Positions 15,005 through 24,412 are shown, counted from the first letter of the stretch. The stretch: DNA of 64,000 nucleotides from CAIVAT01 sp049317265 (GCA_049317265.1 JBMOIP010000019.1:1-64000); one strand, 5' to 3'. The notes: generated from the letters alone by a model not told the origin. Numbers and translations are program-made.

Positions 15005-16396
15005 ATGAAAATCACTTTCTACGGCGCAGCCGGCGGAGTTACCGGAACTGCCTATTACTGTGAATCTTCAAATGCCCGGATCATGATCGATTGCGGTATG
15101 TTCCAGGGTGGAAAACGCGATGAATCGAGAAACAAGGCTGCGCCGCCGGTCAATTACCGCACCCTGGATGCCATCGTGCTCACGCATGCCCACCTTGACC
15201 ATTGCGGCAGGCTGCCCATGGCCGTTCGGGAGGGGTACAGGGGTCCCATTTTCGGCACTCCGGCCACGCTCGACCTTGCTGCCCTGGTACTCCGTGATTC
15301 ATTGAAAGTGCAGACAAGTGATCTTGACAAACAGAACAGGATGCTGGTACGAAACGGAAAGCCTAAAATCAAGCCTCCATTTTACGAGGAAGATGTGGAG
15401 GGCGCCATCCTTCAGATGAAACCTCTCTCCTACCATGAACCGTTTCCGGTTGCGAAAGGAATGCATATTACCGTTGATGAAGCCGGGCATATCCTTGGTT
15501 CCGGTAGCCTTAAGCTGACGGTGGAAGAAAAATCCCGCAAAAAATCAGTCATCTTCTCCGGTGACCTTGGCGCTGCCGGTATGCCCATCGTGCGTGACCC
15601 TGAGCCATTCAGGGAGGCTGATATGGTGATCATGGAGTCAACTTATGGCGACCGCGACCACAAACCCCTGCAGGAAACCATCGACGAAGCCGTCAGGATC
15701 ATCAAGGAGGCGTTGCATACCAAGGGAAAAATCCTGGTACCCTCTTTTGCCATTGGCAGGACCCAGGACCTGATCTACTATTTTGAGCAGGCATTCAGAA
15801 AAGGCGGTCTCCCCCGATTCCCAATTTATATTGACAGTCCGATGGCCATTGAAGCCACACGGATTTACATGAGCCATCCCGAACTGTTTGATGACGAAAT
15901 GAATGAATTCATCAACAGCGGCGAAATGGAGCGCGACAAAGGATATATCCGCCCCACTCAAACAGCCGAAGAATCCAAACACCTCAACGAAGTTCAGGGT
16001 CCCTGCATGATCATTGCAGGATCAGGGATGTGCAATGCCGGAAGGATCAGGCACCATCTGCGCCATAACCTCTGGAAGGCTGAAACCTCTGTGCTCATTG
16101 TCGGGTACCAGGCGGAAGGAACGCTTGGAAGGAAGCTGGTGGACGGGAATCAATCGGTAAATATTTTCGGTGAAAGGATAGCCGTAAAAGCACAGATCCA
16201 CAAGTTGGGAGGATTCAGCGCTCATGCCGGTCAGACCGATTTACTGAAATGGTTCAACGTGCTTGCCCCCGACCGTCCCCGGGTGGTACTGACCCACGGT
16301 GAAGAAAAAGCCAGGCACCCACTGGCCGAGATCATCCGCCAGAGGTATGGCCTGCAGCCATTCCTTCCACAATATGGAGACAGCATCGATCTTTAA
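15005..16396 (+). CDS. Metallo-beta-lactamase/beta-CASP RNA nuclease-like protein
   Basis: 463 residues, full length for the YSH1-like bacterial family. The metal site is visible: HAHLDH (61-66), AGHILGSGS in the middle, and STYGDRDH, which starts the beta-CASP part. The RMMBL C-terminal motifs GGFSAHAGQTDLL and VLTHGEEKARHPL complete the active site. Relatives process RNA as endo- or exonucleases in the cytoplasm; the exact target in Bacteroidota is not known. No signal peptide. Pyruvate kinase follows 42 bases later in the same direction, so they may be co-transcribed. Confidence 0.9.
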   Translation: MKITFYGAAGGVTGTAYYCESSNARIMIDCGMFQGGKRDESRNKAAPPVNYRTLDAIVLTHAHLDHCGRLPMAVREGYRGPIFGTPATLDLAALVLRDSLKVQTSDLDKQNRMLVRNGKPKIKPPFYEEDVEGAILQMKPLSYHEPFPVAKGMHITVDEAGHILGSGSLKLTVEEKSRKKSVIFSGDLGAAGMPIVRDPEPFREADMVIMESTYGDRDHKPLQETIDEAVRIIKEALHTKGKILVPSFAIGRTQDLIYYFEQAFRKGGLPRFPIYIDSPMAIEATRIYMSHPELFDDEMNEFINSGEMERDKGYIRPTQTAEESKHLNEVQGPCMIIAGSGMCNAGRIRHHLRHNLWKAETSVLIVGYQAEGTLGRKLVDGNQSVNIFGERIAVKAQIHKLGGFSAHAGQTDLLKWFNVLAPDRPRVVLTHGEEKARHPLAEIIRQRYGLQPFLPQYGDSIDL

Positions 16397-16438
16397 TAAA
16401 CCTCCACACAATCCAGGGTGTGGATAATCCCAAATCCC

Positions 16439-17857
16439 ATGCAGACCCATTATCGCCGCACCAAAATAGTTGCCACCATAGGCCCGGCAAGCAGTTCCCC
16501 TGAAATGATCAGAGCCCTGATAGAAGCAGGAATGGATGTAGCCCGTCTTAATTTTTCCCACGGAAAATATGAAGATCATGCCGAAGTGATAAAAATCCTC
16601 AGGAAGGTTTCTGATGAACTCCATAAACCGGTAACCATCATGCAGGATCTCCAGGGCCCGAAGATCAGGGTGGGACTTCTTCCGGGAGGTGCGATCAACA
16701 TCAACCGTGGGGAGACCATTACCTTGCTGCCGCAGTCAGAGTACAAATCTGCCGCGGCCACCATCCCCATCGATTATCCCTATGTGGCTGAAGAAGCCCG
16801 TCCCGGCATGCAGGTGCTGCTTGCTGATGGACTATTCGAACTTGAAGTTACCGGGATCATCGGTAATGGCGTTTTGTGCCGTGTCATTGAGGGCGGTCAC
16901 CTGACCGATCACAAAGGGGTGAACTTTCCAAACCTTAACCTCAGGTTGCCTTCCCTTACAGATAAAGACATCAAAGACCTGGAATTCGGTCTTTCCCAGG
17001 ATGTAGACTGGATTTCACTGAGTTTTGTAAGGTCGGCCGGGGATGTGATCAACCTAAGAAATCTCATTGGTGAAAAAGGCTTCAATAAACCGATCATCGC
17101 CAAAATTGAGAAACCGCAGGCCATAGAGCACCTTGAAGAAATCGTTGAAGCTGTTCACGGAATCATGGTGGCACGCGGCGACCTGGGCGTTGAGATGAGC
17201 CCCGACAAGGTGCCGATGCTTCAGAAACGGATCATCGAGTTATGCAACCGCAGCGGGAAAACCGTAATTACAGCCACGCAAATGCTGGAGAGCATGATCC
17301 ATGAGCCACGACCTACCCGGGCTGAGGCCAGTGACGTTGCGAATGCGATCATTGACGGCACTGATGCCATCATGCTTTCAGGGGAGACCGCAATGGGGGA
17401 TTTCCCTGTAAAAGCAGTGGAGATGATGGTTAAAATCGCCCTGGATGTGGAGGCAAAGATTGAATTTAAAACCTATCCTCCAACAGGTCATGCAGATATT
17501 GTTGCCCTGAGCCGTGCCGCTAACCAAATGGCTGAGGTAATTATCCCATCCTGTATTGTTGTCATGACCACCGGGGGAAGAAGCGCCCGGTTTGTCGCAG
17601 CTGAACGTCCGAAGGCACCGATTTTTGCCTTCACCACCCACGTCAGTGTTTACCACGGCTTGAATATGCTATGGGGCATCACGCCAATACTGATAGAAGA
17701 GCACCCCGACACCTTCGAAGAGATGGTTTCCATTGCTGAAACAAACCTATTGAAAAGGGGGCTCTCAAAACCAGGTGATAAAATCCTTCTCCTGGGAGGC
17801 ATTCCCGCCCATGAGGCAGGTGGAACAAATTTTATCAAAGTCCATACGATCCGCTAA
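16439..17857 (+). CDS. pyk: Pyruvate kinase
   Basis: 472 residues from ATG 16439 (MQTHYRRTKIVATIGPAS); the frame also opens at a GTG at 16418. Converts phosphoenolpyruvate and ADP to pyruvate and ATP in the last step of glycolysis. The TIM-barrel motifs are intact: DVARLNFSHG near the start, IAKIEKPQAIEHL with the catalytic Lys, MVARGDLGVE, and TATQMLESMI. The B domain and the C-terminal allosteric domain (from about 345) are complete, with the usual length. Cytosolic tetramer in the family. Confidence 0.97.
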   Translation: MQTHYRRTKIVATIGPASSSPEMIRALIEAGMDVARLNFSHGKYEDHAEVIKILRKVSDELHKPVTIMQDLQGPKIRVGLLPGGAININRGETITLLPQSEYKSAAATIPIDYPYVAEEARPGMQVLLADGLFELEVTGIIGNGVLCRVIEGGHLTDHKGVNFPNLNLRLPSLTDKDIKDLEFGLSQDVDWISLSFVRSAGDVINLRNLIGEKGFNKPIIAKIEKPQAIEHLEEIVEAVHGIMVARGDLGVEMSPDKVPMLQKRIIELCNRSGKTVITATQMLESMIHEPRPTRAEASDVANAIIDGTDAIMLSGETAMGDFPVKAVEMMVKIALDVEAKIEFKTYPPTGHADIVALSRAANQMAEVIIPSCIVVMTTGGRSARFVAAERPKAPIFAFTTHVSVYHGLNMLWGITPILIEEHPDTFEEMVSIAETNLLKRGLSKPGDKILLLGGIPAHEAGGTNFIKVHTIR

Positions 17858-17934
17858 TGGCCAACCGTCAACCGGGATTGCTGAATATTATGCATTTTCA
17901 AACTTTTTGTTAATTTCGCACAAAACTAAACTCC

Positions 17935-18561
17935 ATGAAAAGATATTTTATTTTAATTGCAGCGATCATCTGCATCCCTTTTATGCTCAGATCCCAGGGT
18001 GTTGAGGTAACCCCGTTTGGCGGTTACGTATTCCCCGGAACCATGCACGGCTCAAATGGCGATCTCTATGTTAACGGAAACGGTCAGTACGGTGGTATGA
18101 TCAGCATCGGGGTCAGCCGGGTCATGGATGTTGACTTCATTTACAACAGGAGCGATACCAAAGCCGACTTCAGCAGTTATTATACGCTTTTAGGGTATGA
18201 ATCCCAACTTCCACTGAGTATCAACTATATGCATGTTGGATTTACCAAGAACTTCAGGATTAACCCGATGGTTTCGCCATTTGTCGGCTTCAACCTCGGA
18301 GGTTGCCTGTTTTATCCCAAAGAGGAATACCGGGAGGCCTGGTTTTTCTCGATGGGAATGAATGCAGGAGCAAAAATCTACTTCAGCAAACGGGTAGGAT
18401 TGCGTCTCCAGGCCCAGGCGTACATGCCGATCCAGGGATCTGGTTATTCGTTTATGGTTGGAACAGGTGGCTCAGGCGGTGGGGTTTCACTGTACTCGAC
18501 CATTGTTCAGTTCGGCTTCACAGGCGGATTGATCTTCAGGTTAGGACACGTGGCCCAATAG
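17935..18561 (+). CDS. Outer-membrane beta-barrel protein
   Basis: 208 residues. Signal peptide MKRYFILIAAIICIPFMLRSQ, then alternating short beta strands rich in Gly, Tyr and Phe (VEVTPFGGYVFPG, VSPFVGFNLGG, LRLQAQAYMPI), the pattern of an eight-stranded OmpA/OmpW-like barrel. It ends in RLGHVAQ rather than the usual terminal aromatic residue. No periplasmic domain, so a small stand-alone barrel. Its ligand or channel role cannot be told. It converges with the next barrel gene, with 10 bases between the stops. Confidence 0.75.
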   Translation: MKRYFILIAAIICIPFMLRSQGVEVTPFGGYVFPGTMHGSNGDLYVNGNGQYGGMISIGVSRVMDVDFIYNRSDTKADFSSYYTLLGYESQLPLSINYMHVGFTKNFRINPMVSPFVGFNLGGCLFYPKEEYREAWFFSMGMNAGAKIYFSKRVGLRLQAQAYMPIQGSGYSFMVGTGGSGGGVSLYSTIVQFGFTGGLIFRLGHVAQ

Positions 18562-18571
18562 ACCTGGTATT

Positions 18572-19204
18572 TTAATTGTCACCAAACTTGTAGCTCACCC
18601 CGGCATTGAGGATCGAGTTCGTCCCGATACCAAATTCGCCAAAGAAGCTTAATGCCCTGCCAACGCGGAATCCCAGCAGGGTCATCTGGCCGGCAGGGAA
18701 GATTTTTTGACCATTAATGACTTCATTCGACTGGATAGAGCCAGAGTTGATCGTCTTCTTATAAAAATCCATGGTCACACCCAAACCGATTCCTGAATAC
18801 ATCGAAAACGATGGTTTATTCACGTAATGGAACCGGACATTCGCAATACCCTGCCATAGGTTATCAGTCATAGTTTCCCTGTAGGTTGACTGAGAAGAAT
18901 AGTAATAATCTGAATTACCGCTGCGTCCGATATTGGTATAGCTGAGCTGAAAACCGACTGAAACCACTTTATTCATGGAGCGGGCATACCCGAGCAAAAA
19001 TGTTCCGGAAAACGAATTTGCTGTAAGATTTTCATTATCAATGAAATAATAAATTGTACCTATACCATAGGATACATAAAAATTGTTGGCAAGGTCGGCC
19101 TGTCCCAATTTCCCTTTGGGTGAATTTGCTTCCTTATCCTGAGCGAAGGTGCATGCCATGCCAACGAAGATCATGGCCATGGTGAAAAGAACCAGCTTTT
19201 TCAT
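18572..19204 (-). CDS. Outer-membrane beta-barrel protein
   Basis: 210 residues with signal peptide MKKLVLFTMAMIFVGMACTFAQ. After a short charged linker the chain shows barrel strands (NNFYVSYGIGTIYYF, GTFLLGYARSM, VSVGFQLSYT, GIGLGVTMDFY, LSFFGEFGIG) and ends LNAGVSYKFGDN. This is the general Bacteroidota outer-membrane beta-barrel form; function unknown. A TATCTTTG -7 box on the minus strand at 19248-19255 lies inside the end of ppnP and could give it its own promoter. Confidence 0.75.
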   Translation of the reverse strand: MKKLVLFTMAMIFVGMACTFAQDKEANSPKGKLGQADLANNFYVSYGIGTIYYFIDNENLTANSFSGTFLLGYARSMNKVVSVGFQLSYTNIGRSGNSDYYYSSQSTYRETMTDNLWQGIANVRFHYVNKPSFSMYSGIGLGVTMDFYKKTINSGSIQSNEVINGQKIFPAGQMTLLGFRVGRALSFFGEFGIGTNSILNAGVSYKFGDN

Positions 19205-19234
19205 GTTGATTATTTTAAGGGTTAGTGCAGATAA

Positions 19235-19516
19235 TTAAAGGTACAGGCAAAGATAAGCCGCATCAGCTGCGATGCGTAATTTGAATTTCGAATCTTTTGG
19301 AACCACAAACATTTCAAATGGCTTAAATTCTTTCCACTCGTGCTCGCCGGGCAACTGCACGACCATCATTCCTGAAATAACGGTCATATGCTCCACCGTT
19401 GAAGTTCCAAATTCATACTCGCCGGGAGCCATTACCCCCATTGTTGCAGGGCCATCGGGAGATTTAAATGCGATAGACTTGACCTTTCCGTCAAAATATT
19501 CGTTTGTTTTGAACAT
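19235..19516 (-). CDS. ppnP: Pyrimidine/purine nucleoside phosphorylase
   Basis: 93 residues, the usual size of the PpnP (DUF1255, YaiE) family. It is a single cupin: NEYFDGKVKSIAF at the start, then GVMAPGEYEFGTSTVEHMTV and FKPFEMFVVPKDSKF, the typical family sequence. PpnP splits nucleosides with phosphate to a free base and ribose-1-phosphate and has broad specificity. Cytoplasmic. Has its own TACTTTTG promoter box upstream (19537-19544). Confidence 0.93.
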   Translation of the reverse strand: MFKTNEYFDGKVKSIAFKSPDGPATMGVMAPGEYEFGTSTVEHMTVISGMMVVQLPGEHEWKEFKPFEMFVVPKDSKFKLRIAADAAYLCLYL

Positions 19517-19536
19517 CTGTTAATTTTTTAGCATGT

Positions 19537-19544
19537 CAAAAGTA
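19537..19544 (-). promoter_or_regulatory. Promoter -7 box of ppnP
   Basis: TACTTTTG on the minus strand, exact TAnnTTTG match, 20 bases before the ATG. Confidence 0.5.
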
Positions 19545-19589
19545 CGAACAAATTGGTGTGATTGGGGGAAATGTTGATTTTTTTTTTGT

Positions 19590-19645
19590 GGACAAGGGGA
19601 CAAGGGGACAAGTGGACGGGCGGACGGGCGGACGGGCGGACGGGC
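19590..19645. repeat. Seven tandem 8-bp units
   Basis: Units run without gaps: GGACAAGG twice, GGACAAGT, then GGACGGGC four times. The array sits between ppnP and the terminator of the next gene. It is one of several 7/8-bp arrays in spacers of this window. Confidence 0.9.
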
Positions 19646-19651
19646 GGGCAT

Positions 19652-19677
19652 AAAAAAACCCGGAACTGGTCCGGGTT
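19652..19677 (-). terminator. Rho-independent terminator of the OmpW-like gene
   Basis: AACCCGGA (19657-19664) pairs with TCCGGGTT (19670-19677) around a 5-base loop. Read on the minus strand it is followed by a run of U (19652-19658), 23 bases after the stop at 19700. Confidence 0.8.
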
Positions 19678-19699
19678 CTTTTTCTTTATTGTTGTGAAT

Positions 19700-20350
19700 T
19701 TAGCGAACGATGAGTACCAGTCCTACTTTGAGGTTCAGCATCTGGATGTTTTTGTAGGTGATGTTGTCGGTGAATTCAATTTTATTGGTAGTCCATTTGT
19801 AATTGAAAGCCACGAGCGCTCCCCAGCTTGAAAATGCGCCAAACTTAACCAGGGCACCGACTTCAGGGGTGAGTGAAAAATCCCAGCGGGTTTTATAGGC
19901 ATCATACTCCTGCACGAGCATATGATGCTCCATATAGTCGCCGCCAATGCCAAGTCCAACATAGGGAGAAAGCATTTTGCCAGGCATAAAATGATAGGCA
20001 ATAACCCCCTGGAACGGCACCATCCAGGTGAAACGGTAATTTGTTGCCGTGATGGCTGCCCCGTCGGCGAGATAAAATGTTTCGTTAGTATAGGTCTGAC
20101 CTACCCTTTGCCACATGATGTTAAAGCCGGCAGCCAAACCACCTTTGATGAAATAACGTCCGCCAAGATCAAAACCTGCCGGGCTGGCATTGCCTACCCA
20201 TTTATTGAAATCACCCATGGTAAAGGTTGTATTCCAGGAAATGGTATAATAGGAACTTGGTGTGAATCCGAGAGAAGCAGGTTTATCCTGGGCCTGGGCA
20301 GCCCCCGAAAGGATTACCAGTGCTGAAAGTACAATGAATATTTTTTTCAT
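19700..20350 (-). CDS. Outer-membrane beta-barrel protein, OmpW/DUF-like
   Basis: 216 residues. Signal peptide MKKIFIVLSALVILSGAAQAQ, then barrel strands such as YYTISWNTTFTMGDF, GLAAGFNIMWQRVG, GVIAYHFMPG, LSPYVGLGIGGDY and LNLKVGLVLIVR at the end. YVGLGIGGDY is typical of OmpW-like barrels. The gene is 21 bases after the DUF4136 lipoprotein gene in the same direction and carries the operon's terminator, so the two form a unit. Ligand unknown. Confidence 0.75.
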   Translation of the reverse strand: MKKIFIVLSALVILSGAAQAQDKPASLGFTPSSYYTISWNTTFTMGDFNKWVGNASPAGFDLGGRYFIKGGLAAGFNIMWQRVGQTYTNETFYLADGAAITATNYRFTWMVPFQGVIAYHFMPGKMLSPYVGLGIGGDYMEHHMLVQEYDAYKTRWDFSLTPEVGALVKFGAFSSWGALVAFNYKWTTNKIEFTDNITYKNIQMLNLKVGLVLIVR

Positions 20351-20371
20351 ATCGATATTTATTAAATATTA

Positions 20372-20995
20372 TTAATGACCCGGGAAACCTTTGGTTTGTG
20401 TAAATGCCACATCAACACAATCATTGATCTGAGATGTGGAATGGTTTCCTGTAACCAGTCCGCGGATATATGCATTCCAGCAAACAGGAATTTTATTATC
20501 TACTTTATTTTTCACGTCCATCAGGTCCATCAATAGCGTGCCGGCTGAATAACTTGTGACATAGGTTGGATAATAGGGATAGTAATATCCACCACTGCCC
20601 CAGTAATCGGGAGGATAGTAACCCGGGTAACCCCAGTACCATCCTGGATAATAAACACTGACGTTCACATTTACAATATATGAAACTGCCAGATAGAGGT
20701 CTGTGGTTTTCGCATTGGTGGTCCTGGTGTATCCAAGGCTGTTCATATTCTTTGCAATCCTTGCTGTGATTGACTGTACCTGGGAATTGTAGAGCAATCC
20801 GCTGTCCTTGTCAGAAATCTTGACAATGGAGTCGCTCATGTAATAGGTTTTGAATGTGGTAAAGTCAACTGTCTCATCGTATTTCGTATAGACGGCAAGA
20901 TCTTCCAGTAGTCGGTCGGAAGATGGCGGGTACTTTGAGCAAGATGCCAGAATCAGGCCTGCTCCTAAGCATAAAAGGATCAATTTTGTTTTCAT
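20372..20995 (-). CDS. DUF4136 family lipoprotein
   Basis: 207 residues from ATG 20995, with a lipoprotein signal: LILASC, lipidated Cys19. The rest matches DUF4136: YDETVDFTTFKTYYM, then RIAKNMNSLGYTRTT and a late QTKGFPGH end. A Tyr/Pro/Gly-rich stretch (YYPGWYWGYPGYYPPDYWG) lies mid-protein. The family is attached to the outer or inner membrane and has no assigned function. The longer frame to 21094 lacks a promoter; the TATATTTG box (21015-21022) sets the start at 20995. Confidence 0.85.
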   Translation of the reverse strand: MKTKLILLCLGAGLILASCSKYPPSSDRLLEDLAVYTKYDETVDFTTFKTYYMSDSIVKISDKDSGLLYNSQVQSITARIAKNMNSLGYTRTTNAKTTDLYLAVSYIVNVNVSVYYPGWYWGYPGYYPPDYWGSGGYYYPYYPTYVTSYSAGTLLMDLMDVKNKVDNKIPVCWNAYIRGLVTGNHSTSQINDCVDVAFTQTKGFPGH

Positions 20996-21014
20996 AGGTT
21001 TTGTTTTTCTTGGG

Positions 21015-21022
21015 CAAATATA
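21015..21022 (-). promoter_or_regulatory. Promoter -7 box of the DUF4136 operon
   Basis: TATATTTG on the minus strand, exact consensus, 19 bases before the ATG at 20995. Confidence 0.55.
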
Positions 21023-21103
21023 GGAATTATCTGTAAATTGCTTAATAATGAAGTTTGATATATTCATTTTATCTTTACACCAAATATAAACCAATTAAGC
21101 GCT

Positions 21104-22141
21104 ATGTTTAAAAGAAGAAACCTTGGGGTTTACTTACTGCTGTCAGTCTTTTTTATCACTCGTTTCCAAACCTCTGCCCAGGATACATTTTCCATCGTAG
21201 CCATTGATTCACTCACGGGAGAGATCGGCAGCGCCGGAGCCTCCTGCGTGGGATCATCGATCAGCTATCCGCACGGCGCAGCGATTCTGAGTGATATTAT
21301 TCCCGGGGTCGGAGCCATCCATACCCAGGCTGCATGGGACCATACCAATCAGTTGAACGCCCATAACTGGATGATGATGGGGCTCTCGCCTCAGCAAATG
21401 ATCGATTCACTTGTGCTTCATGATGCAGGCAACAACCCAACCACGCGACAATACGGGATTGTCGACTACAACGGTGGTCACCCCAGGAGCGCAGCTTATA
21501 CAGGAATCAACTGCATGAATTATAAGAATGACACGGCACATATCTATTATTCGATCCAGGGAAATATCCTGTTGGGTCAGCAGATCCTGGATTCCATGCA
21601 GAACAGGTTCCTTACAACGCCCGGTTCCCTGGCCGACAGGCTGATGGCCACTTTACAGGGAGCCAAAGTGATCGGAGCGGATACACGGTGTGCGCCCAGG
21701 AACACCTCCTCGCAGTCGGCCTTCCTCCGGGTGGCACAAATGAATAACCAGGCTGATTCGCTCTACCTCGATCTTTGGATGGCCTATCCCCAAAATCTTT
21801 CCGGGATCTTTCCTACCGACCCGATCGATTCATTGCAAACCCTTTACAATGCATGGAAAACAGCCATGACGGTCGCTGAGCGCCAACCCCTTTCTGAAAA
21901 CAGGATCAAGGTTCAATCAACCCCGGAAGGAAAGACAATCTTCGACTTTACAGGATGTAAAGATTACCTGAATCAACAACTGGTCATCATTAACATGACT
22001 GGCAGGGTGATCCTGGAAACAAAGGTAACCGGGCGTATGATGGAGATTGATCTGACATCCTGTAGTTCCCGCCAGGTTTTCGCATACCGGCTGATCAGGA
22101 AGGATCATACGTTGGTTGCTTCTGGAAAGTTTAACCATTAA
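21104..22141 (+). CDS. DUF1028 (Ntn-hydrolase-like) secreted protein with C-terminal sorting-like domain
   Basis: 345 residues with a signal peptide ending near TSAQ. The body from about residue 26 (DTFSIVAIDSLTGEIGSAGASC) to 250 is DUF1028, whose fold belongs to the Ntn hydrolases; GIVDYNGGHPRSAAYTG is the family's conserved block. The last 70 residues (IFDFTGCKDYLNQQLVIINMTGRVILE... ) look like the beta-sandwich of a T9SS sorting domain, without the usual PNP motif. So it is probably secreted. Enzyme activity is not known. A TATCTTTA box at 21070-21077 may be its promoter. Confidence 0.8.
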   Translation: MFKRRNLGVYLLLSVFFITRFQTSAQDTFSIVAIDSLTGEIGSAGASCVGSSISYPHGAAILSDIIPGVGAIHTQAAWDHTNQLNAHNWMMMGLSPQQMIDSLVLHDAGNNPTTRQYGIVDYNGGHPRSAAYTGINCMNYKNDTAHIYYSIQGNILLGQQILDSMQNRFLTTPGSLADRLMATLQGAKVIGADTRCAPRNTSSQSAFLRVAQMNNQADSLYLDLWMAYPQNLSGIFPTDPIDSLQTLYNAWKTAMTVAERQPLSENRIKVQSTPEGKTIFDFTGCKDYLNQQLVIINMTGRVILETKVTGRMMEIDLTSCSSRQVFAYRLIRKDHTLVASGKFNH

Positions 22142-22261
22142 ATGCGATGCGCGGTATCCTTTTTCAACATTCCGGCTCTTCTATTTAACTTAACAAATTC
22201 TGAAAGCATTAACAAGATTTTGTAATTTAACCAACCAATTTATTATTTAACTCTCAACCAT

Positions 22262-23218
22262 ATGAAAATGCGTTCCAATATCAACCTTTTCAATGCAACA
22301 GTGATCGTTTGCACCATGGCGTTATTCTTTTCGCTGCCCCTTCAGGCTCAGCGGGGAGGCAACCGCGGTGGTGGTGGCGGAGCCAAAGAACGGCCTGCAG
22401 CCAAACCTGCAGCCTCACCATCCAGGGGAGCTACGAGGGATGTGCAGAAACCAGCAACCAGGCCTGCAACACAGGAATCGGGTACAAACCAGCGGAACCC
22501 GGGAAGTCAGAACAAGGGAGGAAACAAGGTGTCAGGTGGTGACAGAAACAATGTATCCACCGGGAACAAGAACAATGTAACCACCGGGAACCGAACCAAT
22601 GTTTCAACCGGGAACCGAACCAATGTAAGCGGGAACAACGTGAACGTCAATGTTAACAACAGCCGGAATACAGTAGTGGTGGCCAATCCCAGGCCCTACT
22701 CAAGGCCTCCGTATGCTTATGGCGGACATAGCTATTACAGTTATCATCCGTATCATTACCACCCCTATCAACCCTACCATTATGGACCGGCATACCACCC
22801 GTGGGGATTTTTCATTGCCGCCATGGCAACTACGGCCATCATTGTAACAGTGGCAAACCAGCAGTATCATTATGACCAGGGAGTTTATTATGTTCCATCC
22901 AACGGCGGTTACACCGTGGTCGCTGCTCCGGTCGGCGCCACCATCACCACACTTCCGCCCGGTTCACAAACAGTCGTTATCAACGAAACGACCAATAACT
23001 ACTACTATGGCGGAACCTATTATGAAAAATCCGGCGAGACATACACAGTAGTGCCACCTACGGCTGGAAGCATTGTCGAACAACTCCCTGAAGGAGGCAA
23101 AGAGGTGAAGATAGGGGAAGTAACCTACGTCCAGATCGGTGAAACCTATTACCAGCCTACTCAAAAGGATGGGAAGGATGTTTATGAAGTTGTCGAGGTT
23201 AAGGAAGACAAGCAATAA
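22262..23218 (+). CDS. DUF6515 family secreted protein
   Basis: 318 residues. Signal peptide to PLQAQ, then a low-complexity Gly/Ala/Pro/Asn-rich part (residues 25-135) with tandem TGNRTNVS-type units, a Tyr/His-rich stretch (HSYYSYHPYHYHPYQPYHY), a hydrophobic segment about 180-195 (FFIAAMATTAIIVTVANQ) and a C-terminal DUF6515 domain with two YYxxxxGxYxVV-like halves. Family members are common in Bacteroidota and gammaproteobacteria; the function is unknown, with cell-surface or cell-wall roles suggested. The disordered part probably spans between membrane and surface. Confidence 0.8.
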   Translation: MKMRSNINLFNATVIVCTMALFFSLPLQAQRGGNRGGGGGAKERPAAKPAASPSRGATRDVQKPATRPATQESGTNQRNPGSQNKGGNKVSGGDRNNVSTGNKNNVTTGNRTNVSTGNRTNVSGNNVNVNVNNSRNTVVVANPRPYSRPPYAYGGHSYYSYHPYHYHPYQPYHYGPAYHPWGFFIAAMATTAIIVTVANQQYHYDQGVYYVPSNGGYTVVAAPVGATITTLPPGSQTVVINETTNNYYYGGTYYEKSGETYTVVPPTAGSIVEQLPEGGKEVKIGEVTYVQIGETYYQPTQKDGKDVYEVVEVKEDKQ

Positions 23219-23233
23219 GACTAAGAATCAGAA

Positions 23234-24385
23234 TCAGAACCCCTGCCCTATTCCAATATAGAAACCATAATCTTTCCGGCCCTTGGCTGCTTCAAGTCTC
23301 AGCCGTATATTGCGGTACGGGATGATGTTGACATAGAGACGCACTCCTCCGTAATGAAGCCATGCAGACTGGCCGAATTCTGTATAGGATGAGAAGGTCT
23401 TCCCTGTGCCCAGGTATCCGCCAAAGGCGATAAATTTCCACAGATCGTAGCGCAATTCGGTCTGCACGGCAGCTTCCGAATAGTTTACGTACTTCCCGCC
23501 GGTATAACCTGTCGCGTTGTCGCCCCTGCAATAATTGGCATACGTCCGGTAAGGAAAATCACCTGACCCGGCCTGGAAAAAGAAGTGCCAGGCCAGGATC
23601 ATCCTTGTACTTCTCCTCAACAGGCTGTGGTAACCATTTACCCAACCTGAAATAACAGAATAGTCTTTAGATTTGAAGAACATCCTGTTGGAATACTGAA
23701 AGCTGATGCTTGCATAATAGCCCCTGGTCGACCAAAAGATGTTGTCGCGGTTATCCCACACCATGACAGGGACCAGCGATAATTGGGAGATTTTACCAAC
23801 TGTCAGCACTGAGTTGGTCAGGATAGCACTGCTGGCAGAGTCGGTTCCCTGGTAGTTTGCAAGGTTATAACGGGTTTCAAGGCCGCCATATAATCCGCGG
23901 TATATCTTTCTGAAACAGGTAATGGTAAAATCGAGTTCCTTCTGCTTTGTCCATACATAATTCGAATCGTTGTTGTTGATGATCGAAGTATCATTCCCGA
24001 TTCCATAGTATTTCAACTTCAGGGAGCCTACTCCCAGGGTGACGAAGGCTCTCCATTTATTCTGATTCCAGTAAAAACTCTGTTTCAGTCCGGACATCCA
24101 GCTACCGTAAAAATCGAAATAGAGCATCACTGCAGTGGAAGATGGCGGTGATACCGTATCCGTTTTATTCAGGTTGTAAACAATCATGGGAAGAATTGCA
24201 AAACCAAGTTTCTCGGAAGTGCCAAAAACAGGACCCGGAACAATGGCAAAGTTGACATTTTTATTTACTTTTTTCAGTGTTCTTTCGACAATGACGATGC
24301 TGTCGTTCGAAATAAAAGGGTTTTGCCCGGAAACCGGCAATGCAACATAAAGGAAAACGAGTACAAGTATTACTGCCAGGCGCAT
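23234..24385 (-). CDS. BamA/TamA-like outer-membrane barrel (surface antigen family)
   Basis: 383 residues with a signal peptide to SGQ. The C-terminal part is a 16-strand-type barrel of the Omp85/D15 group: RDNIFWSTRGYYASISFQYS is the conserved strand motif near residue 220, and the chain ends GFYIGIGQGF with the terminal Phe needed for assembly. No POTRA domains, so it is barrel-only (patatin-less TamA-like). It is divergent from the 24413 gene, with 27 bases between start codons. Cargo or channel role unknown. Confidence 0.75.
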   Translation of the reverse strand: MRLAVILVLVFLYVALPVSGQNPFISNDSIVIVERTLKKVNKNVNFAIVPGPVFGTSEKLGFAILPMIVYNLNKTDTVSPPSSTAVMLYFDFYGSWMSGLKQSFYWNQNKWRAFVTLGVGSLKLKYYGIGNDTSIINNNDSNYVWTKQKELDFTITCFRKIYRGLYGGLETRYNLANYQGTDSASSAILTNSVLTVGKISQLSLVPVMVWDNRDNIFWSTRGYYASISFQYSNRMFFKSKDYSVISGWVNGYHSLLRRSTRMILAWHFFFQAGSGDFPYRTYANYCRGDNATGYTGGKYVNYSEAAVQTELRYDLWKFIAFGGYLGTGKTFSSYTEFGQSAWLHYGGVRLYVNIIPYRNIRLRLEAAKGRKDYGFYIGIGQGF

Positions 24386-24399
24386 TTAAAATAAGTTTC

Positions 24400-24407
24400 T
24401 ATATTTG
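24400..24407 (+). promoter_or_regulatory. Promoter -7 box abutting a start codon
   Basis: TATATTTG, exact consensus, with only 5 bases before the ATG at 24413. A transcript from it would have almost no leader. Confidence 0.45.
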
Positions 24408-24412
24408 CCTCC

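Noticed and set aside
22532..22680. CRISPR-like repeat in the DUF6515 gene
   Set aside because: The repeated ACCGGGAACNNNACCAATGT units are in-frame coding repeats (TGNRTNVS) in a low-complexity protein part, with no spacers.
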